In this document: positions 15,761 to 24,572 of the stretch, one piece after another | Position numbering within the stretch: the first letter of the stretch is position 1 | Layout of the letters: every line of letters begins with the position of its first letter | DNA from: Evansella caseinilytica | Lineage (GTDB): Bacteria; Bacillota; Bacilli; Bacillales; Salisediminibacteriaceae | Length of the DNA: 64,000 nt | Assembly: GCF_900107275.1 (NCBI RefSeq) | Contig: NZ_FNPI01000005.1 | Coordinates: 186,001 to 250,000 of the forward strand | Direction of reading: 5' to 3' | Program-made: the position numbers and the translations under genes | The notes under the pieces: generated by a model | Database searches by the model: none | Told to the model about the DNA's origin: nothing | Seen by the model: the letters and a program-made list of their open reading frames with translations, nothing else

Positions 15761-17038
15761 TCATATACGCAGTTCCCTGCGAACTTCTTTTAAAAAATAC
15801 AGGGAGCCTGTCACCACTAAGACATCGTCGGAGCTCTGTTCGTTTTTCGCTTTAGAAAATGCCGTTTTCCAGTCTTCTTCCACAATAACATGCGCCTCCG
15901 GATACAAGGAATATACCTCGTGAGGATTCATGGCAAGCTCATGCGAAAAATGGGTAAGGAGGAGCCGATCTGCTTGTTGGCCGATGGTGCGGACCATCGA
16001 GGGTACATCTTTATTTTTCATCGCGCAAAAAATAACAGCCACCCGTTTCTCAGGGAATTCCGTTGCCAACGTATTTGCCAGTGCTGTCATTCCTTCCGGG
16101 TTATGTCCGCCATCAAAAATGATCGTCGGATTATCGGCGACAATTTCAATCCGATTTGGCAGTTTCCCCGCCTGCAAACCGTTTTTTAACTGCTTGTCCG
16201 TTATCATAACGCTGCCCGTTTCCCTTAAATGGACAGCGGCCATGACGGCCAGTGCCCCATTTTGGTGTTGATGCCTGCCGCGCATTCCCGTCTGTAGTCC
16301 AGAAAAAGTAATTTTTCCGGTACTAAACGTAAACGTTTTTCCGGAGGTTTCGATGTGAAAATGTTCACCAAGCTGATAAAAAGCAGCGTCCGCATCCTCC
16401 GCCTTGCTGCGAAGGATGCGGATGACTTCCGGTTGAGCGCACCCGGAAATGACCGGGGCACCTTGTTTAATGATGCCGGCCTTCTCAGCCGCAATTGCCG
16501 GCAGTGTCCCGCCGAGAAATTCCATATGATCGCGCCCGACATTCGTAATGATCGCAAGGAGCGGCTGAACGATATTCGTCGGGTCGAGCCTTCCTCCTAA
16601 TCCTGTCTCAATCAACGCAAGATCGATGTTCCCTGCTGTGCCGAAATAGTGAAAAGCGATGGCTGTCATCATTTCAAATTCCACAGGAGAACCGAAGCCT
16701 TCCGCTTCCAGTTCTTCGACATGCGGCAGCAGGCCGCTCACTATCCCGGCAAACGCTTCCTCTGCAATCGCCGTTCCGTTGATTTGTATTTGGTCCGCGC
16801 ATGTCACAATACTTGGCGAGGTGAACGTCCCGACACGCAAGCCGGCTTTCATGAAAATTGCTTGCAAATAAGTAAGCGTGGAGCCTTTTCCATTTGTCCC
16901 TGCAATATGGATGACACGCAGCTTACGTTCCGGGTGATGCAGCTTTCCGAGGAGGGCATTGATCCTCCCAAGTCCGTTGTAATTTTGATGATGCTTCATC
17001 CGTACCAACAGCCTGCATGCCTCGTCATAGGTCATCAT
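15761..17038 (-). CDS. folC: Folylpolyglutamate/dihydrofolate synthase FolC (copy 2)
   Basis: 425-residue FolC paralogue. Seen: GTNGKGST (47-54), 'GTFTSPSIVTCADQIQINGTAI', 'IETGLGGRLDPTNIV', 'GRDHMEFLGG' and 'IFDGGHNPEGM'. The start is ATG 17038 after AAAGGGG; an upstream ATG overlaps the ribosome site. The downstream paralogue follows after 70 bases, so both may be one transcript. Within the family this copy retains the usual TSP folate loop and the DGGHNPxG adenosine-side motif more closely, so it may be the main folate enzyme while copy 1 has a different acceptor; that division is inference. Confidence 0.88.
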   Translation of the reverse strand: MMTYDEACRLLVRMKHHQNYNGLGRINALLGKLHHPERKLRVIHIAGTNGKGSTLTYLQAIFMKAGLRVGTFTSPSIVTCADQIQINGTAIAEEAFAGIVSGLLPHVEELEAEGFGSPVEFEMMTAIAFHYFGTAGNIDLALIETGLGGRLDPTNIVQPLLAIITNVGRDHMEFLGGTLPAIAAEKAGIIKQGAPVISGCAQPEVIRILRSKAEDADAAFYQLGEHFHIETSGKTFTFSTGKITFSGLQTGMRGRHQHQNGALAVMAAVHLRETGSVMITDKQLKNGLQAGKLPNRIEIVADNPTIIFDGGHNPEGMTALANTLATEFPEKRVAVIFCAMKNKDVPSMVRTIGQQADRLLLTHFSHELAMNPHEVYSLYPEAHVIVEEDWKTAFSKAKNEQSSDDVLVVTGSLYFLKEVRRELRI

Positions 17039-17259
17039 ACAGACCATCCCCTTTCATAGCAGCTTGCATGTCGATGCAAAAGGTGCAATAATCGCTGCTG
17101 ATAGTTTATAATGTACATATTTAATGATCAAGAAAAGTACACTCAGCGTCACCGCATCGTTGCGATTTTTTCACGATGGTATGTACGCGTAAGTTTACAG
17201 CGGAAACGGCCGTTGGTTCGGTGAGTGGTGATTGCTGTGATGTGAAGTGAGGAGAAACT

Positions 17260-18135
17260 ATGAAATACAACGGCTGGCTCATATATAATGCCGAGGACGC
17301 GCAAAGAAATGAAGCATTTATTCGCTGGATGAAAACAGAGGCGGCAGCTCTCGGCATTGAATTGACGTTTTTATTGAAGGAACATTTGCTGTATGGTGTA
17401 ACCGGCGGTGCACTGTTCATCTCGCATCGGGGAAAACACATCCAGCTGCCTGATTTCGTCATTATGCGAAACATCGATCCGCTTTTCGGCAGACAGCTGG
17501 AAGCTATGGGCGTTCGTGTCATGAACACTTCGTCCCTTTCCGAAATCGCCAACAACAAAGCAAGAACCCACCAACTGCTCGCTCAAGCAAACGTCCCGAT
17601 GATCGACACGCTGTTTGTTAAGCGCAATGAATTTTCTCCGGCCGTACTTCCGTACACCTACCCGGTAGTTGTCAAGGAAGTGGACGGACGGAGCGGAAAG
17701 CAGGTTTACGCAGCAGCGACCGAACAGGAGTTGACAGCACTGTTAGAGCATGTGCGTTCCAATGAGTTAATCATTCAAAAAATGGGAGATGTTCCCGGTA
17801 AAGATGTGCGGGTGTTTGTCATCGGCAATAACATCGTGGCGGCCGTTTTGCGCTTCTCGTCTACTGATTTTAAAGCGAACTTCTCCTTGGGGGGGAGCGC
17901 TCAAATTTATCCGTTAAGCGCCGAGGAAACAAAGCTAGTTCACCGAATCATCCGTTTGTTTCCGGACGGGCTCGATTTCGTTGGTATTGATTTTCTTTTT
18001 GCCAAGGACGGTTCGCTTCTTTTTAACGAAATCGAAGATGTGGCAGGCTCCAGAACGCTTTCCGCAAACACCTCCATCAATACCGTTCGCCTGTATCTCG
18101 AATATGTATTAACTGCTTTACATGCAAAAAACTAG
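17260..18135 (+). CDS. RimK-family ATP-grasp ligase
   Basis: 291-residue ATP-grasp protein. Visible: N-terminal pre-ATP-grasp domain (about 1-90) with 'PDFVIMRNIDPLFGRQLEAMGVRVMN', the ATP-binding lysine strand 'YPVVVKEVDGRSGKQVY', the hinge 'LIIQKMGDVPGKDVRVFVIG', the substrate 'FKANFSLGGSA' loop and the metal-binding 'FVGIDFLFAKDGSLLFNEIEDVAGSRTL'. The pattern is that of RimK/LysX/CofF-type enzymes, which usually join an amino acid such as glutamate to a carboxylate. The gene diverges from the two folC genes across a 220-base gap. Substrate unknown; a folate-like or peptide acceptor is a guess. Confidence 0.8.
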   Translation: MKYNGWLIYNAEDAQRNEAFIRWMKTEAAALGIELTFLLKEHLLYGVTGGALFISHRGKHIQLPDFVIMRNIDPLFGRQLEAMGVRVMNTSSLSEIANNKARTHQLLAQANVPMIDTLFVKRNEFSPAVLPYTYPVVVKEVDGRSGKQVYAAATEQELTALLEHVRSNELIIQKMGDVPGKDVRVFVIGNNIVAAVLRFSSTDFKANFSLGGSAQIYPLSAEETKLVHRIIRLFPDGLDFVGIDFLFAKDGSLLFNEIEDVAGSRTLSANTSINTVRLYLEYVLTALHAKN

Positions 18136-18252
18136 ACTTAAGCGGCTTTACATGCTGTAGTGATCAGGGCGCGGTCATCCCGGAAAACGATGAACCCGAT
18201 GCCTGTTGTCATGCCGTCTGGGCGCCTTCACCGCCTTCTTTATCCCGCCATT

Positions 18253-18561
18253 TTACTTTACCGGTTTAGAGCTTCGCTGCAGCTTCCTTCCCGGCTTTTT
18301 CGGCTTTCTTATGGACATGACGACGATGAGAATGATCGACAGTCCTGATAGGCAAACGGCAAAAAACAAACGGTCGACTGCGTCAGCAAAAGCAGTGTCG
18401 TTTCGAATCGCAACATAGCCGACAATCAGGCTGACGGCGATTCCCGCAATCCCGGGAACATATTTCAGCATCGAATACGCCGGGTAATACCATAGCAGAA
18501 CCTCACTGCCTACATAGAAAATCACAATAAGTATAATCGCCAAATAATGCGGCTCCAACAT
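18253..18561 (-). CDS. Hypothetical small membrane protein
   Basis: 102 residues from ATG 18561, which follows GGGAGGGGGAAG. Three hydrophobic segments (about 5-25, 32-52 and 66-86) are followed by a strongly basic tail rich in Lys, Arg and Pro. No family was recognised. It is convergent with the ATP-grasp gene and lies downstream of the Lia-type operon, separated from it by the tandem 125-bp repeats. Confidence 0.6.
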   Translation of the reverse strand: MLEPHYLAIILIVIFYVGSEVLLWYYPAYSMLKYVPGIAGIAVSLIVGYVAIRNDTAFADAVDRLFFAVCLSGLSIILIVVMSIRKPKKPGRKLQRSSKPVK

Positions 18562-18602
18562 GCATGCTTCCCCCTCCCGCCTGATAGAGGATATTCGTTT
18601 CT

Positions 18603-18852
18603 GTTTGAATGGCGATGGCTCATACCTCCGCCGCACGGGAGAATAAATTCGTTTCTCCCATGCCTGTAAAACGCGGAGGCTCGCTCATCGCGCGTATTTG
18701 ATCAAAAAGATAAAAAGCGATCTTTTTGTTTGAATGGCGATGGCTCATACCTCCGCCGCACGGGAGAATAAATTCGTTTCTCCCATGCCTGTAAAACGCG
18801 GAGGCTCGCTCATCGCGCGTATTTGATCAAAAAGATAAAAAGCGATCTTTTT
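18603..18852. repeat. Two tandem copies of a 125-bp unit
   Basis: GTTTGAATGGCGATGGCTCA begins at 18603 and again at 18728; the two units appear identical over their length. Each contains GGGAGAATAAATTCGTTTCTCCC (a hairpin), a CCTCCGC/GCGGAGG pair, and ends in a palindrome around AAAAAGAT/ATCTTTTT. A recent tandem duplication of an intergenic palindromic repeat. Confidence 0.9.
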
Positions 18853-18860
18853 GATCAAAT
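18821..18860. terminator. Perfect 16-bp stem after liaR
   Basis: ATTTGATCAAAAAGAT (18821-18836) and ATCTTTTTGATCAAAT (18845-18860) pair perfectly around an 8-base loop, directly 3' of the liaR stop on the minus strand. It likely ends the liaFSR transcript, though a T tract is only part of the stem. Confidence 0.6.
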
Positions 18861-18861
18861 A

Positions 18862-19491
18862 CTAAAACAAATTATTTTTGAAAGCATAGATGACAGCCTG
18901 GGTCCGATCCTGAACATCCAGCTTGCTGAGAATATTGCTGACATGCACCTTGACCGTTTTCAAAGCAATAAACAATGCATCAGCAATTTCTTGATTTGAT
19001 TTCCCTTCCGTCATCAGCTTCAATACATCCATTTCCCTTTCCGTCAGCTGTTCATACAGCCGGATCTCCTGCTGCTGCCGCATTTTTGACATCAGCTTGC
19101 CGGTCACTTCCGGTTCGAGAATCGACTGCCCTTCGTAGGTTGCACGAATGGCATCGGCGATATCCTTCGCCTTTGATGTCTTCAGCATATAGCTGGTGGC
19201 TCCCGCTTCCAGCGCCGGATACACTTTTTCATCGTCCACAAAGCTGGTAACGATAATAATTTTCGCTTCGGGCCAAGCCTTGATGATCTGCTTTGTCGCT
19301 TCAATACCGTCCATCTGCTTCATGACGAGATCCATCAGAATAATATCCGGCCGCAGCTTCAAAGAAAGTTCGACGGCATCCGTACCGTCATTTGCTTCAG
19401 CAACGACTTCGATATCTTTCTGCGCGGACAAATAAGATGATACTCCAATCCTGACCATTTCGTGATCATCCGCAAACAAAACCCTTATCAT
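18862..19491 (-). CDS. liaR: LiaR/VraR-type response regulator
   Basis: 209-residue NarL-family regulator starting [17 protein letters not shown] after GGTGG. Receiver domain (about 1-120) with acidic pocket DD (8-9), phospho-acceptor Asp in '[15 protein letters not shown]' and conserved Lys in 'MLKTSKAKD'; LuxR-type helix-turn-helix (about 145-209) with '[25 protein letters not shown]'. The start is one base past the kinase stop. The partner kinase and LiaF-like inhibitor are just upstream, so it should act in the cell-envelope stress response and likely activates the neighbouring pspA operon. Confidence 0.93.
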   Translation of the reverse strand: MIRVLFADDHEMVRIGVSSYLSAQKDIEVVAEANDGTDAVELSLKLRPDIILMDLVMKQMDGIEATKQIIKAWPEAKIIIVTSFVDDEKVYPALEAGATSYMLKTSKAKDIADAIRATYEGQSILEPEVTGKLMSKMRQQQEIRLYEQLTEREMDVLKLMTEGKSNQEIADALFIALKTVKVHVSNILSKLDVQDRTQAVIYAFKNNLF

Positions 19492-19492
19492 A

Positions 19493-20533
19493 CTATTCAC
19501 CACCTTTTCCACGATGAGGAACTTTCACTTCCAGCTTCGTTCCTTCGTCTTCCACGCTGACAAGCTTGAAGGTTCCGCCGATTTCAAGCGCCCGCTCCTG
19601 CATATTTTGCAGTCCATAAGAACCGGTTGATTTTGCATTTTCCACATGGAAACCTATCCCGTTATCATGGATGCGCATAATCACCACGCCATCCCGTTCA
19701 ATCAGCATGACATGAATGTGTTCCGCTTTTGAATGGCGCAAAGCGTTGGATACCGACTCCTGCAAAATCCGAAAAAGATGGTCTTCCACGCCCTTATCCA
19801 GCGTCAGCGGTTCAATTTTCCAGTCGATCTCCATCGGCACCTTCTGCCTTAATTCTACTAATAACTCAACCATTCCTTCATGTAAAGACTTTTCTTTTAA
19901 CGCGATCGGTCTTAGATGAAGTAAAAGCGCCCGCATTTCCAGCTGGGATTGCTCAATCATTTTTTCCACCATCGTTAATTGTTTTTTCACGGCAGGGTCT
20001 TCCGGCGGATTTCCTTCGTTGATGGCCGACATCATCATGGACGCAGCAAACAACTGCTGACTCACAGAGTCATGGAGTTCACGGGCCAGGCGGTTGCGTT
20101 CCTGTACGACAACTTCATGCAGGCTTTTCTCACGCTCTTCTGCACGCTCTGTCACCAGGCGCTGAGTCCGCTTTGCCTGCTCCGACAGCATGTTTTCCAT
20201 CAGCTTCAAATTTTTCTCAATATGGTGGAACTCGGGCAGTTTGTCAAAGTCGTTCAGCGAGAGCGGCTGCCCTTTCAACAGCTCTTCCAATCTTTCGTTG
20301 ATATATTTAAACCGTCTTCTCCACAGCCAGCCGTAGACAAAACCGGTGATGATGCCGATATCGGCAATGATAAAAATCATTAAGTATAAAAACGGGACAT
20401 CAAAAATTTTCACGTTCAGCAGCACTTGCCAATTTTCCAGCGGAAAAGCATACACGGTAAGTGCCGCCAGCGCGATGACAAACGCGAATGCTCCGACAAG
20501 CCCGACGACAATCTGTCTGACAATCAGGTTCAT
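19493..20533 (-). CDS. liaS: LiaS/VraS-type sensor histidine kinase
   Basis: 346-residue intramembrane-sensing kinase. Two N-terminal membrane segments (about 5-28 and 44-66) with a very short outer loop, a HAMP-like linker and coiled coil, HisKA_3 motif '[18 protein letters not shown]' with the phospho-acceptor His, and a C-terminal ATPase domain with '[15 protein letters not shown]' (N box) and 'HDNGIGF' (G1). The ATG overlaps the liaF stop by four bases. Short sensor loop and LiaF partner fit detection of envelope damage inside the membrane. Confidence 0.93.
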   Translation of the reverse strand: MNLIVRQIVVGLVGAFAFVIALAALTVYAFPLENWQVLLNVKIFDVPFLYLMIFIIADIGIITGFVYGWLWRRRFKYINERLEELLKGQPLSLNDFDKLPEFHHIEKNLKLMENMLSEQAKRTQRLVTERAEEREKSLHEVVVQERNRLARELHDSVSQQLFAASMMMSAINEGNPPEDPAVKKQLTMVEKMIEQSQLEMRALLLHLRPIALKEKSLHEGMVELLVELRQKVPMEIDWKIEPLTLDKGVEDHLFRILQESVSNALRHSKAEHIHVMLIERDGVVIMRIHDNGIGFHVENAKSTGSYGLQNMQERALEIGGTFKLVSVEDEGTKLEVKVPHRGKGGE

Positions 20534-21267
20534 ATACGCTTCACCTCAATGTCACCGGACAGGATGGAAGTTATGATTTTCACCTGAGGATTGTTCGAGC
20601 CCTTTTCCACTGTCGCATAGGAAAGCGTCTGATTAAACAGTTTCGTGTGCTGTTTATCAAAAACAGCGGCACGCCCGAAAACAGAGCTGTGATGAATGAT
20701 CACATCCACTTCGTACGGTATATATATTTTGATGTTCCCGACAAAATGCCGAATCGAGATAACTGAGTGTTCCGGAAGCACGGTGTTGCTCAAGTCGATG
20801 ACCCGGTCTCCAAGGCCGCTGTGAATGTTGATGTCCCGCCAATGATAGGCCGTATCACTCGTTTTTAAGTCCCCAAAAAAGCGGTTTTGAAACAGCGGTT
20901 CGACTTTCAGCAAAGGCTCCGACGGAGGGATGTCCTCCGCGTCTCCTCCATAAAAATAAGGCTTGATTTGCTCGGGCTCTTTCTTGGAACGGCGATACTG
21001 AATGAACAGCATCACTAATATCGCAACCACCATGAAGCGTATCGCAACCATGTTGGAAACCGTGAGAAACAAAAAAATCATTCCGGACCAGAAGAAAAGC
21101 TTGCCGCTTGACCGATGATAGCTTTTCCAGCCGAAATAACAAATAAATGACAGAAACAAAAAGAAAAACACCAAGTGTGCTTTAAAAAAGATCAGTTCCG
21201 CCAAAAGGAGAGCGATTCCAATGATTAATATCCAGTTAAAGGTGTCTGTGGAAAATCGTTTGAACAT
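20530..21267 (-). CDS. liaF: LiaF-type inhibitor of the stress kinase
   Basis: 245 residues from ATG 21267 with AAAGGGGGC upstream. The N-terminal half has four membrane segments in two hairpins (about 10-45 and 52-88). The C-terminal half carries the LiaF-like beta-rich domain with 'DINIHSGLGDRVIDLSNTVLPEHSVISIRHFVGNIKIYIP', a pattern characteristic of LiaF/YvqF. LiaF keeps LiaS off in the absence of antibiotic or detergent stress. First gene of a coupled liaF-liaS-liaR set. Confidence 0.9.
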   Translation of the reverse strand: MFKRFSTDTFNWILIIGIALLLAELIFFKAHLVFFFLFLSFICYFGWKSYHRSSGKLFFWSGMIFLFLTVSNMVAIRFMVVAILVMLFIQYRRSKKEPEQIKPYFYGGDAEDIPPSEPLLKVEPLFQNRFFGDLKTSDTAYHWRDINIHSGLGDRVIDLSNTVLPEHSVISIRHFVGNIKIYIPYEVDVIIHHSSVFGRAAVFDKQHTKLFNQTLSYATVEKGSNNPQVKIITSILSGDIEVKRI

Positions 21268-21300
21268 GCCCGGAAGCCCCCTTTCCTTTCTGTCATCATA

Positions 21301-21384
21301 CGCCGCGCCTCGACCTTCTTGCCGCTGCGATGTCCTCCTTTTTTGAACAAACATCATAGGTAAGGAAGTTCAAAAAGTCCGGGA
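21301..21384. repeat. Family-A repeat fragments in reversed order
   Basis: CGCCGCGCCTCGACCTTCTT...CTCCTTTTTTGAAC (21301-21348) matches the right half of the repeat at 52243, and TTCAAAAAGTCCGGGA (21369-21384) matches its left end. The halves occur in the opposite order to a complete element, as if two neighbouring copies had each lost one half. Confidence 0.65.
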
Positions 21385-21387
21385 AAA

Positions 21388-21419
21388 AGCCCGATATGAG
21401 CGATGTTTCATATCGGGCT
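21388..21419. terminator. Strong hairpin between pspA and liaF
   Basis: AGCCCGATATGA and TCATATCGGGCT pair perfectly around an 8-base loop. It lies between the pspA operon and liaF on the minus strand, and probably separates their transcripts although the T tract is short. Confidence 0.6.
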
Positions 21420-21576
21420 GCAGGCTGTAATCAGGCGATACTGCATTTGCTGCTATCCCGGTTATCTCTCCGCCTCAATCGAAGCGGAGAAGTCGGAACC
21501 GTTGCCGTTAGCATTAACAGCAGCTTGCTGCTTGCTCGATCGACGCAAATCTATCTTCTATCATATCATTTTTTCG

Positions 21577-22227
21577 TTATTTTACATCAATATTCTCGTT
21601 TTCGTTTAATTCTTTTTCCAGCTTAGCGATTTTGCTATCGAAAGTATTTTTGTAGTATGCGCTGTTTACTTTGTATTCCAAGCCTTCAATATAGCGCTCC
21701 ATGTCCGAAAATCTGGAGAAGGAATGCTCTCCCGTGTCTTCGACAACTTTATTTATCTGATAGTTTGCCCGTGCCACATTCTCCCTGCCCATCAGTTCCA
21801 TTCGCTTGAAGTGCATATCTTTCAATTTATGCTTCATCACTTCGTATTTTTGTTCCAGATTTAGCAGTTGCTGCTCCGCTGATTCCTTTGCTTCCCGAAT
21901 GCGATTGGCCTTTGCTTCATACTCTTCGTGCTCCTGTAAGGCAAATTGGTACATTTCTTCTTCCCCCGCTTTTTCAGCTACGGACGCCTGATATCGGCGT
22001 TTCTTTGCCATTTCAAGCGCCTGCTCATACTCGCGGCTAAATTCTTCTTTTAGGCGATATTGCCGTTCCACCAGCTTGCGAACCTTCTCTGTTTCCTTCT
22101 CGCTTTGCCGCAGATACTGATTCAGTGCCGCAATCGGATTTTGTGCTTCTTTCTTGTCCATCAATTCATGCATGTCTGCCGCAACGGCATCTTTCAGTCT
22201 TGTAAAAAGGTTTGTCATTTTAGTCAT
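21577..22227 (-). CDS. liaH: PspA/IM30 (LiaH-like) membrane-protecting protein
   Basis: 216-residue, almost wholly alpha-helical coiled-coil protein of the PspA/IM30/ESCRT-III-like family. The N-terminal amphipathic helix 'MTNLFTRLKDAVAADMHELMDK' and the 'NPIAALNQYLRQSEKETEKVRKLV' segment are family typical. It would form oligomers on the inner face of the damaged membrane. It follows a small membrane protein gene by six bases, and lies immediately upstream of liaFSR, as in the B. subtilis lia locus. Expected to be induced by LiaR. Confidence 0.9.
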   Translation of the reverse strand: MTKMTNLFTRLKDAVAADMHELMDKKEAQNPIAALNQYLRQSEKETEKVRKLVERQYRLKEEFSREYEQALEMAKKRRYQASVAEKAGEEEMYQFALQEHEEYEAKANRIREAKESAEQQLLNLEQKYEVMKHKLKDMHFKRMELMGRENVARANYQINKVVEDTGEHSFSRFSDMERYIEGLEYKVNSAYYKNTFDSKIAKLEKELNENENIDVK

Positions 22228-22233
22228 CTCCTT

Positions 22234-22584
22234 TTATTTGTTCAGATCGGCCCATTGTCTTTCAAAATTTGTAAATGGGTCGTCTGAGCCCGGTTTATTA
22301 AAGGTTATTTCTTTTTCATTATTACATTTTTTGTAAAGTACGTATAAGCAGTACGCTGCCGCGATACCGATTAAGGCATACAGATTGCTTACTGCGATGC
22401 TAAGAACGATCAAGCCGAGAATTACCCACATCACTTTTCCACCGGTGGAAGTACTTTTCATAAACTGTTTAAAGATCACATAGAGCAAAAACAGGGAAGC
22501 CCCCAGGAAGATCATCGGGCCGATATTTGCCACCAGCACGATCAATGCAATCAGCGCCAGTATGAATAAAAGAAATTTTTTCAT
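22234..22584 (-). CDS. Small membrane protein (LiaI-position, Lmo0954-like)
   Basis: 116 residues with two or three pairs of hydrophobic segments (about 3-22, 27-43, 50-80) and a polar tail ending 'GSDDPFTNFERQWADLNK'. That tail and the position directly before a PspA gene match the small proteins that anchor PspA/LiaH at the membrane (LiaI in B. subtilis, Lmo0954 in Listeria). Start ATG follows GAGGAGGC. It should be co-transcribed with the PspA gene. Confidence 0.75.
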   Translation of the reverse strand: MKKFLLFILALIALIVLVANIGPMIFLGASLFLLYVIFKQFMKSTSTGGKVMWVILGLIVLSIAVSNLYALIGIAAAYCLYVLYKKCNNEKEITFNKPGSDDPFTNFERQWADLNK

Positions 22585-22693
22585 TTTTCAATGCCTCCTC
22601 TCATCTTTCATGTCTCTATCTTACCCGAGAACGCATTATTGGATAATGAACCTGAGAAATATTTCGAATAAGCCTTCAGGCGTATTTTTGTCG

Positions 22694-22722
22694 GGGACAT
22701 GGTCCCTGACAATTTTGTGAAC
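22694..22722. repeat. Small palindromic motif shared with 29174
   Basis: GGGACATGGTCCC followed by TGACAATTTTGTGAAC. A near copy, GGGACCATGTCCC plus GCACAATTTTGTGAAC, is at 29174-29202. Both lie in intergenic DNA next to a gene start. Confidence 0.7.
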
Positions 22723-22790
22723 GTAAAGCTATATTATGGGCTATAATGGTTGAAGAGCATGTTAACAGTAAAGGTGATGGGGGAATCCCG

Positions 22791-23183
22791 ATGAGCGGGG
22801 GAATTATTTTGTTTGACGGCAGCTGTAATTTCTGTTCTACAAGCGTGCAGTTTATTGTTAAGCGCGACCCGGGAGCATACTACCAGTTCGCGGCGCTGCA
22901 AAGCGAAGCTGGACGGCGGCTTCTGACCGCTTACAAGGTGCCGGAAGATACAGACAGCCTGATTTTGATTGATAACAATCGCTACTACATGAAATCGTCT
23001 GCCGCATTGAGGATATGTAAGCATTTAAACGGGGGTTGGAAAATGTTCTCTCTTTTTCTCGTTATTCCGCGACCACTTCGCGATACTTTGTACGATCTTA
23101 TCGCCAAAAATCGCTACAAATGGTTTGGCAGGAAAAAGGCCTGTCCGCTCCCTTCTCCTGAAATGAAAAACAGATTTTTATAA
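22791..23183 (+). CDS. DCC-family thiol-disulfide oxidoreductase (YuxK-like)
   Basis: 130 residues from ATG 22791, which follows GGGGGA; an earlier in-frame ATG at 22746 overlaps a TATAAT and is less likely. The N-terminus reads IILFDGSCNFC, the DxxCxxC signature that names the family, and later parts include 'AALQSEAGR' and 'DSLILIDNNRYYMKSSAALRIC'. Members are small thioredoxin-like proteins of uncertain substrate. Stands alone between two repeat-rich gaps. Confidence 0.9.
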   Translation: MSGGIILFDGSCNFCSTSVQFIVKRDPGAYYQFAALQSEAGRRLLTAYKVPEDTDSLILIDNNRYYMKSSAALRICKHLNGGWKMFSLFLVIPRPLRDTLYDLIAKNRYKWFGRKKACPLPSPEMKNRFL

Positions 23184-23185
23184 AA

Positions 23186-23510
23186 GTGTTTGTTCAAAGA
23201 ACGTTTTTAACCCTTTTGAACAAACACGATGCAATGAGTGAAGCCGGTGCATTCTTTTCAAACCGGCTAGGAGCGTTTTTTCTCGGAGTCAGGATGACGA
23301 CGACATTCCGCCGTTGCTCACAGGACGTGAGCGTTTCTTAGGCGGAATTGGGGATGACGACATTCCACCGTTTCCCATAGGACATGGACAGCACTTAGAA
23401 GGAATTGGGTTGCATCGGGCGGAGCCATTGCCTTTGGAACAGACTCTAAAACAATGTTTTTTCACTCGATCAACAGCTAGCGGATGTCCCAAGGAAAAAC
23501 GTTCTTGAGA
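23186..23510. repeat. Dispersed repeat, family B (long copy)
   Basis: Opens with the palindrome GTGTTTGTTCAAA...TTTGAACAAACAC (23186-23227), then GATGCAATGAGTGAAGCC, GTGCATTCTTTTCAAACCGGC, GACATTCCGCCGTTGCTCAC, TTAGGCGGAATTGGG and GGCGGAGCCATTGCCTTTGGAAC. The same blocks in the same order are at 46984-47338. It contains internal repeats (GGAATTGGGGATGACGACAT). Fills most of a 454-base gap. Confidence 0.85.
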
Positions 23511-23637
23511 CACCCTCACACAGGAATCGCGGCAGCTTCCATGCTTCAGCCAGTGGCATTAACCCGATTTTTTCGCTGCGCCAGAAAATCTCTGCCAACG
23601 GAAGGCAGCCGGAACAGGAAGAACATGATCCATCCGG

Positions 23638-24468
23638 TTAGCTGAACAGATGGCGATATGCTGCCGCTAAACCGTCGGTGATCGGCCGTTCGTTTGGCAA
23701 TGTAACATCGTCGACGACCGCGATTGGCAGCACTTCAGAAATCGTACTAGTGATAAATGCTTCATCGCATTGTTTCAAAAAAACTTCATCAAACGCTTGC
23801 TCTTTTACTGCGACACTTTGCAAACGGGCCAGCTCCATCACCTTTGCGCGCGTAATCCCATGCAGAATTCTCTTTGTTGCCGGATGAGTATACACCACGT
23901 TGTCTTTGACAGCAAAAATATTGCTGCTTGCTCCTTCCGTAACAATACCGTCCCGGACAAAGATTGCTTCTCCGTGGCCTCCGGATGCCGCTTTTTGCTT
24001 TGCGATGACATTCGGCAGCAAATTTAACGACTTTATATAACAATTTAACCAGCGCTCGTCTTCAAGTAAAATCACAGATATCCCATCAGTCCGTATTTTC
24101 TCGTCAATTGCTCTCACTTCGCGAACAGTCATGGAATAAACAGCGGATGCGTCCGGATAGTGATGCTGTCTTGACGAGATTCCCCGGGTAATTTGCAAAT
24201 ATACTTCCGCCTCGGGGATTCCTGAACGTTTAAGGCCCTCCATGATAATCGCTTCCAGCTCGTGTAACGTGTACGGCATCTCCAGTTCTATCGCAGCGGC
24301 GCTTTTTTCCAGACGCGCTAAATGCTCTTTCAGCATAAACGGCGTTCCGCCATACACACGAATAACTTCATAGATACCGTCCCCGAACTGATGTCCCCGT
24401 TCTTGAATCGGAATCACTTTTTCATCTACATCTACAAATCGGTTTTGATAAAATGCGATTTCTTTCAT
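23638..24468 (-). CDS. dat: D-amino acid aminotransferase
   Basis: 276-residue fold-type IV PLP enzyme converting D-alanine and 2-oxoglutarate to pyruvate and D-glutamate, used for peptidoglycan and poly-glutamate precursors. The start ATG 24468 follows GAGAGGAAAAAG. Seen: N-terminal 'DRGHQFGDG'-type loop written ERGHQFGDGIYEVIR, PLP lysine in YIKSLNLLPN (K146), 'GIVTEGASSNIFAV' and 'ATKRILHGITR'. Length is normal for the family. Next upstream gene is a P1-family peptidase in the same direction, 104 bases away. Confidence 0.93.
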   Translation of the reverse strand: MKEIAFYQNRFVDVDEKVIPIQERGHQFGDGIYEVIRVYGGTPFMLKEHLARLEKSAAAIELEMPYTLHELEAIIMEGLKRSGIPEAEVYLQITRGISSRQHHYPDASAVYSMTVREVRAIDEKIRTDGISVILLEDERWLNCYIKSLNLLPNVIAKQKAASGGHGEAIFVRDGIVTEGASSNIFAVKDNVVYTHPATKRILHGITRAKVMELARLQSVAVKEQAFDEVFLKQCDEAFITSTISEVLPIAVVDDVTLPNERPITDGLAAAYRHLFS

Positions 24469-24572
24469 CTTTTTCCTCTCCCTGTTTCTCTTACATAAGA
24501 TTTTGTTATTTATGGTGCCATAAGGGCAATACAAAAACAGCGATCATCTTTTCGCACAAATCAATGAACGCT

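Noticed and set aside
22742-22747. TATAAT as promoter of the DCC oxidoreductase gene
   Set aside because: No acceptable -35 box at 16-18 bases upstream; the hexamer alone is not enough.
23289-23519. 76-codon minus-strand frame with internal peptide repeats
   Set aside because: It lies wholly inside the family-B repeat, lacks a ribosome site, and its peptide repeats come from repeated DNA blocks.
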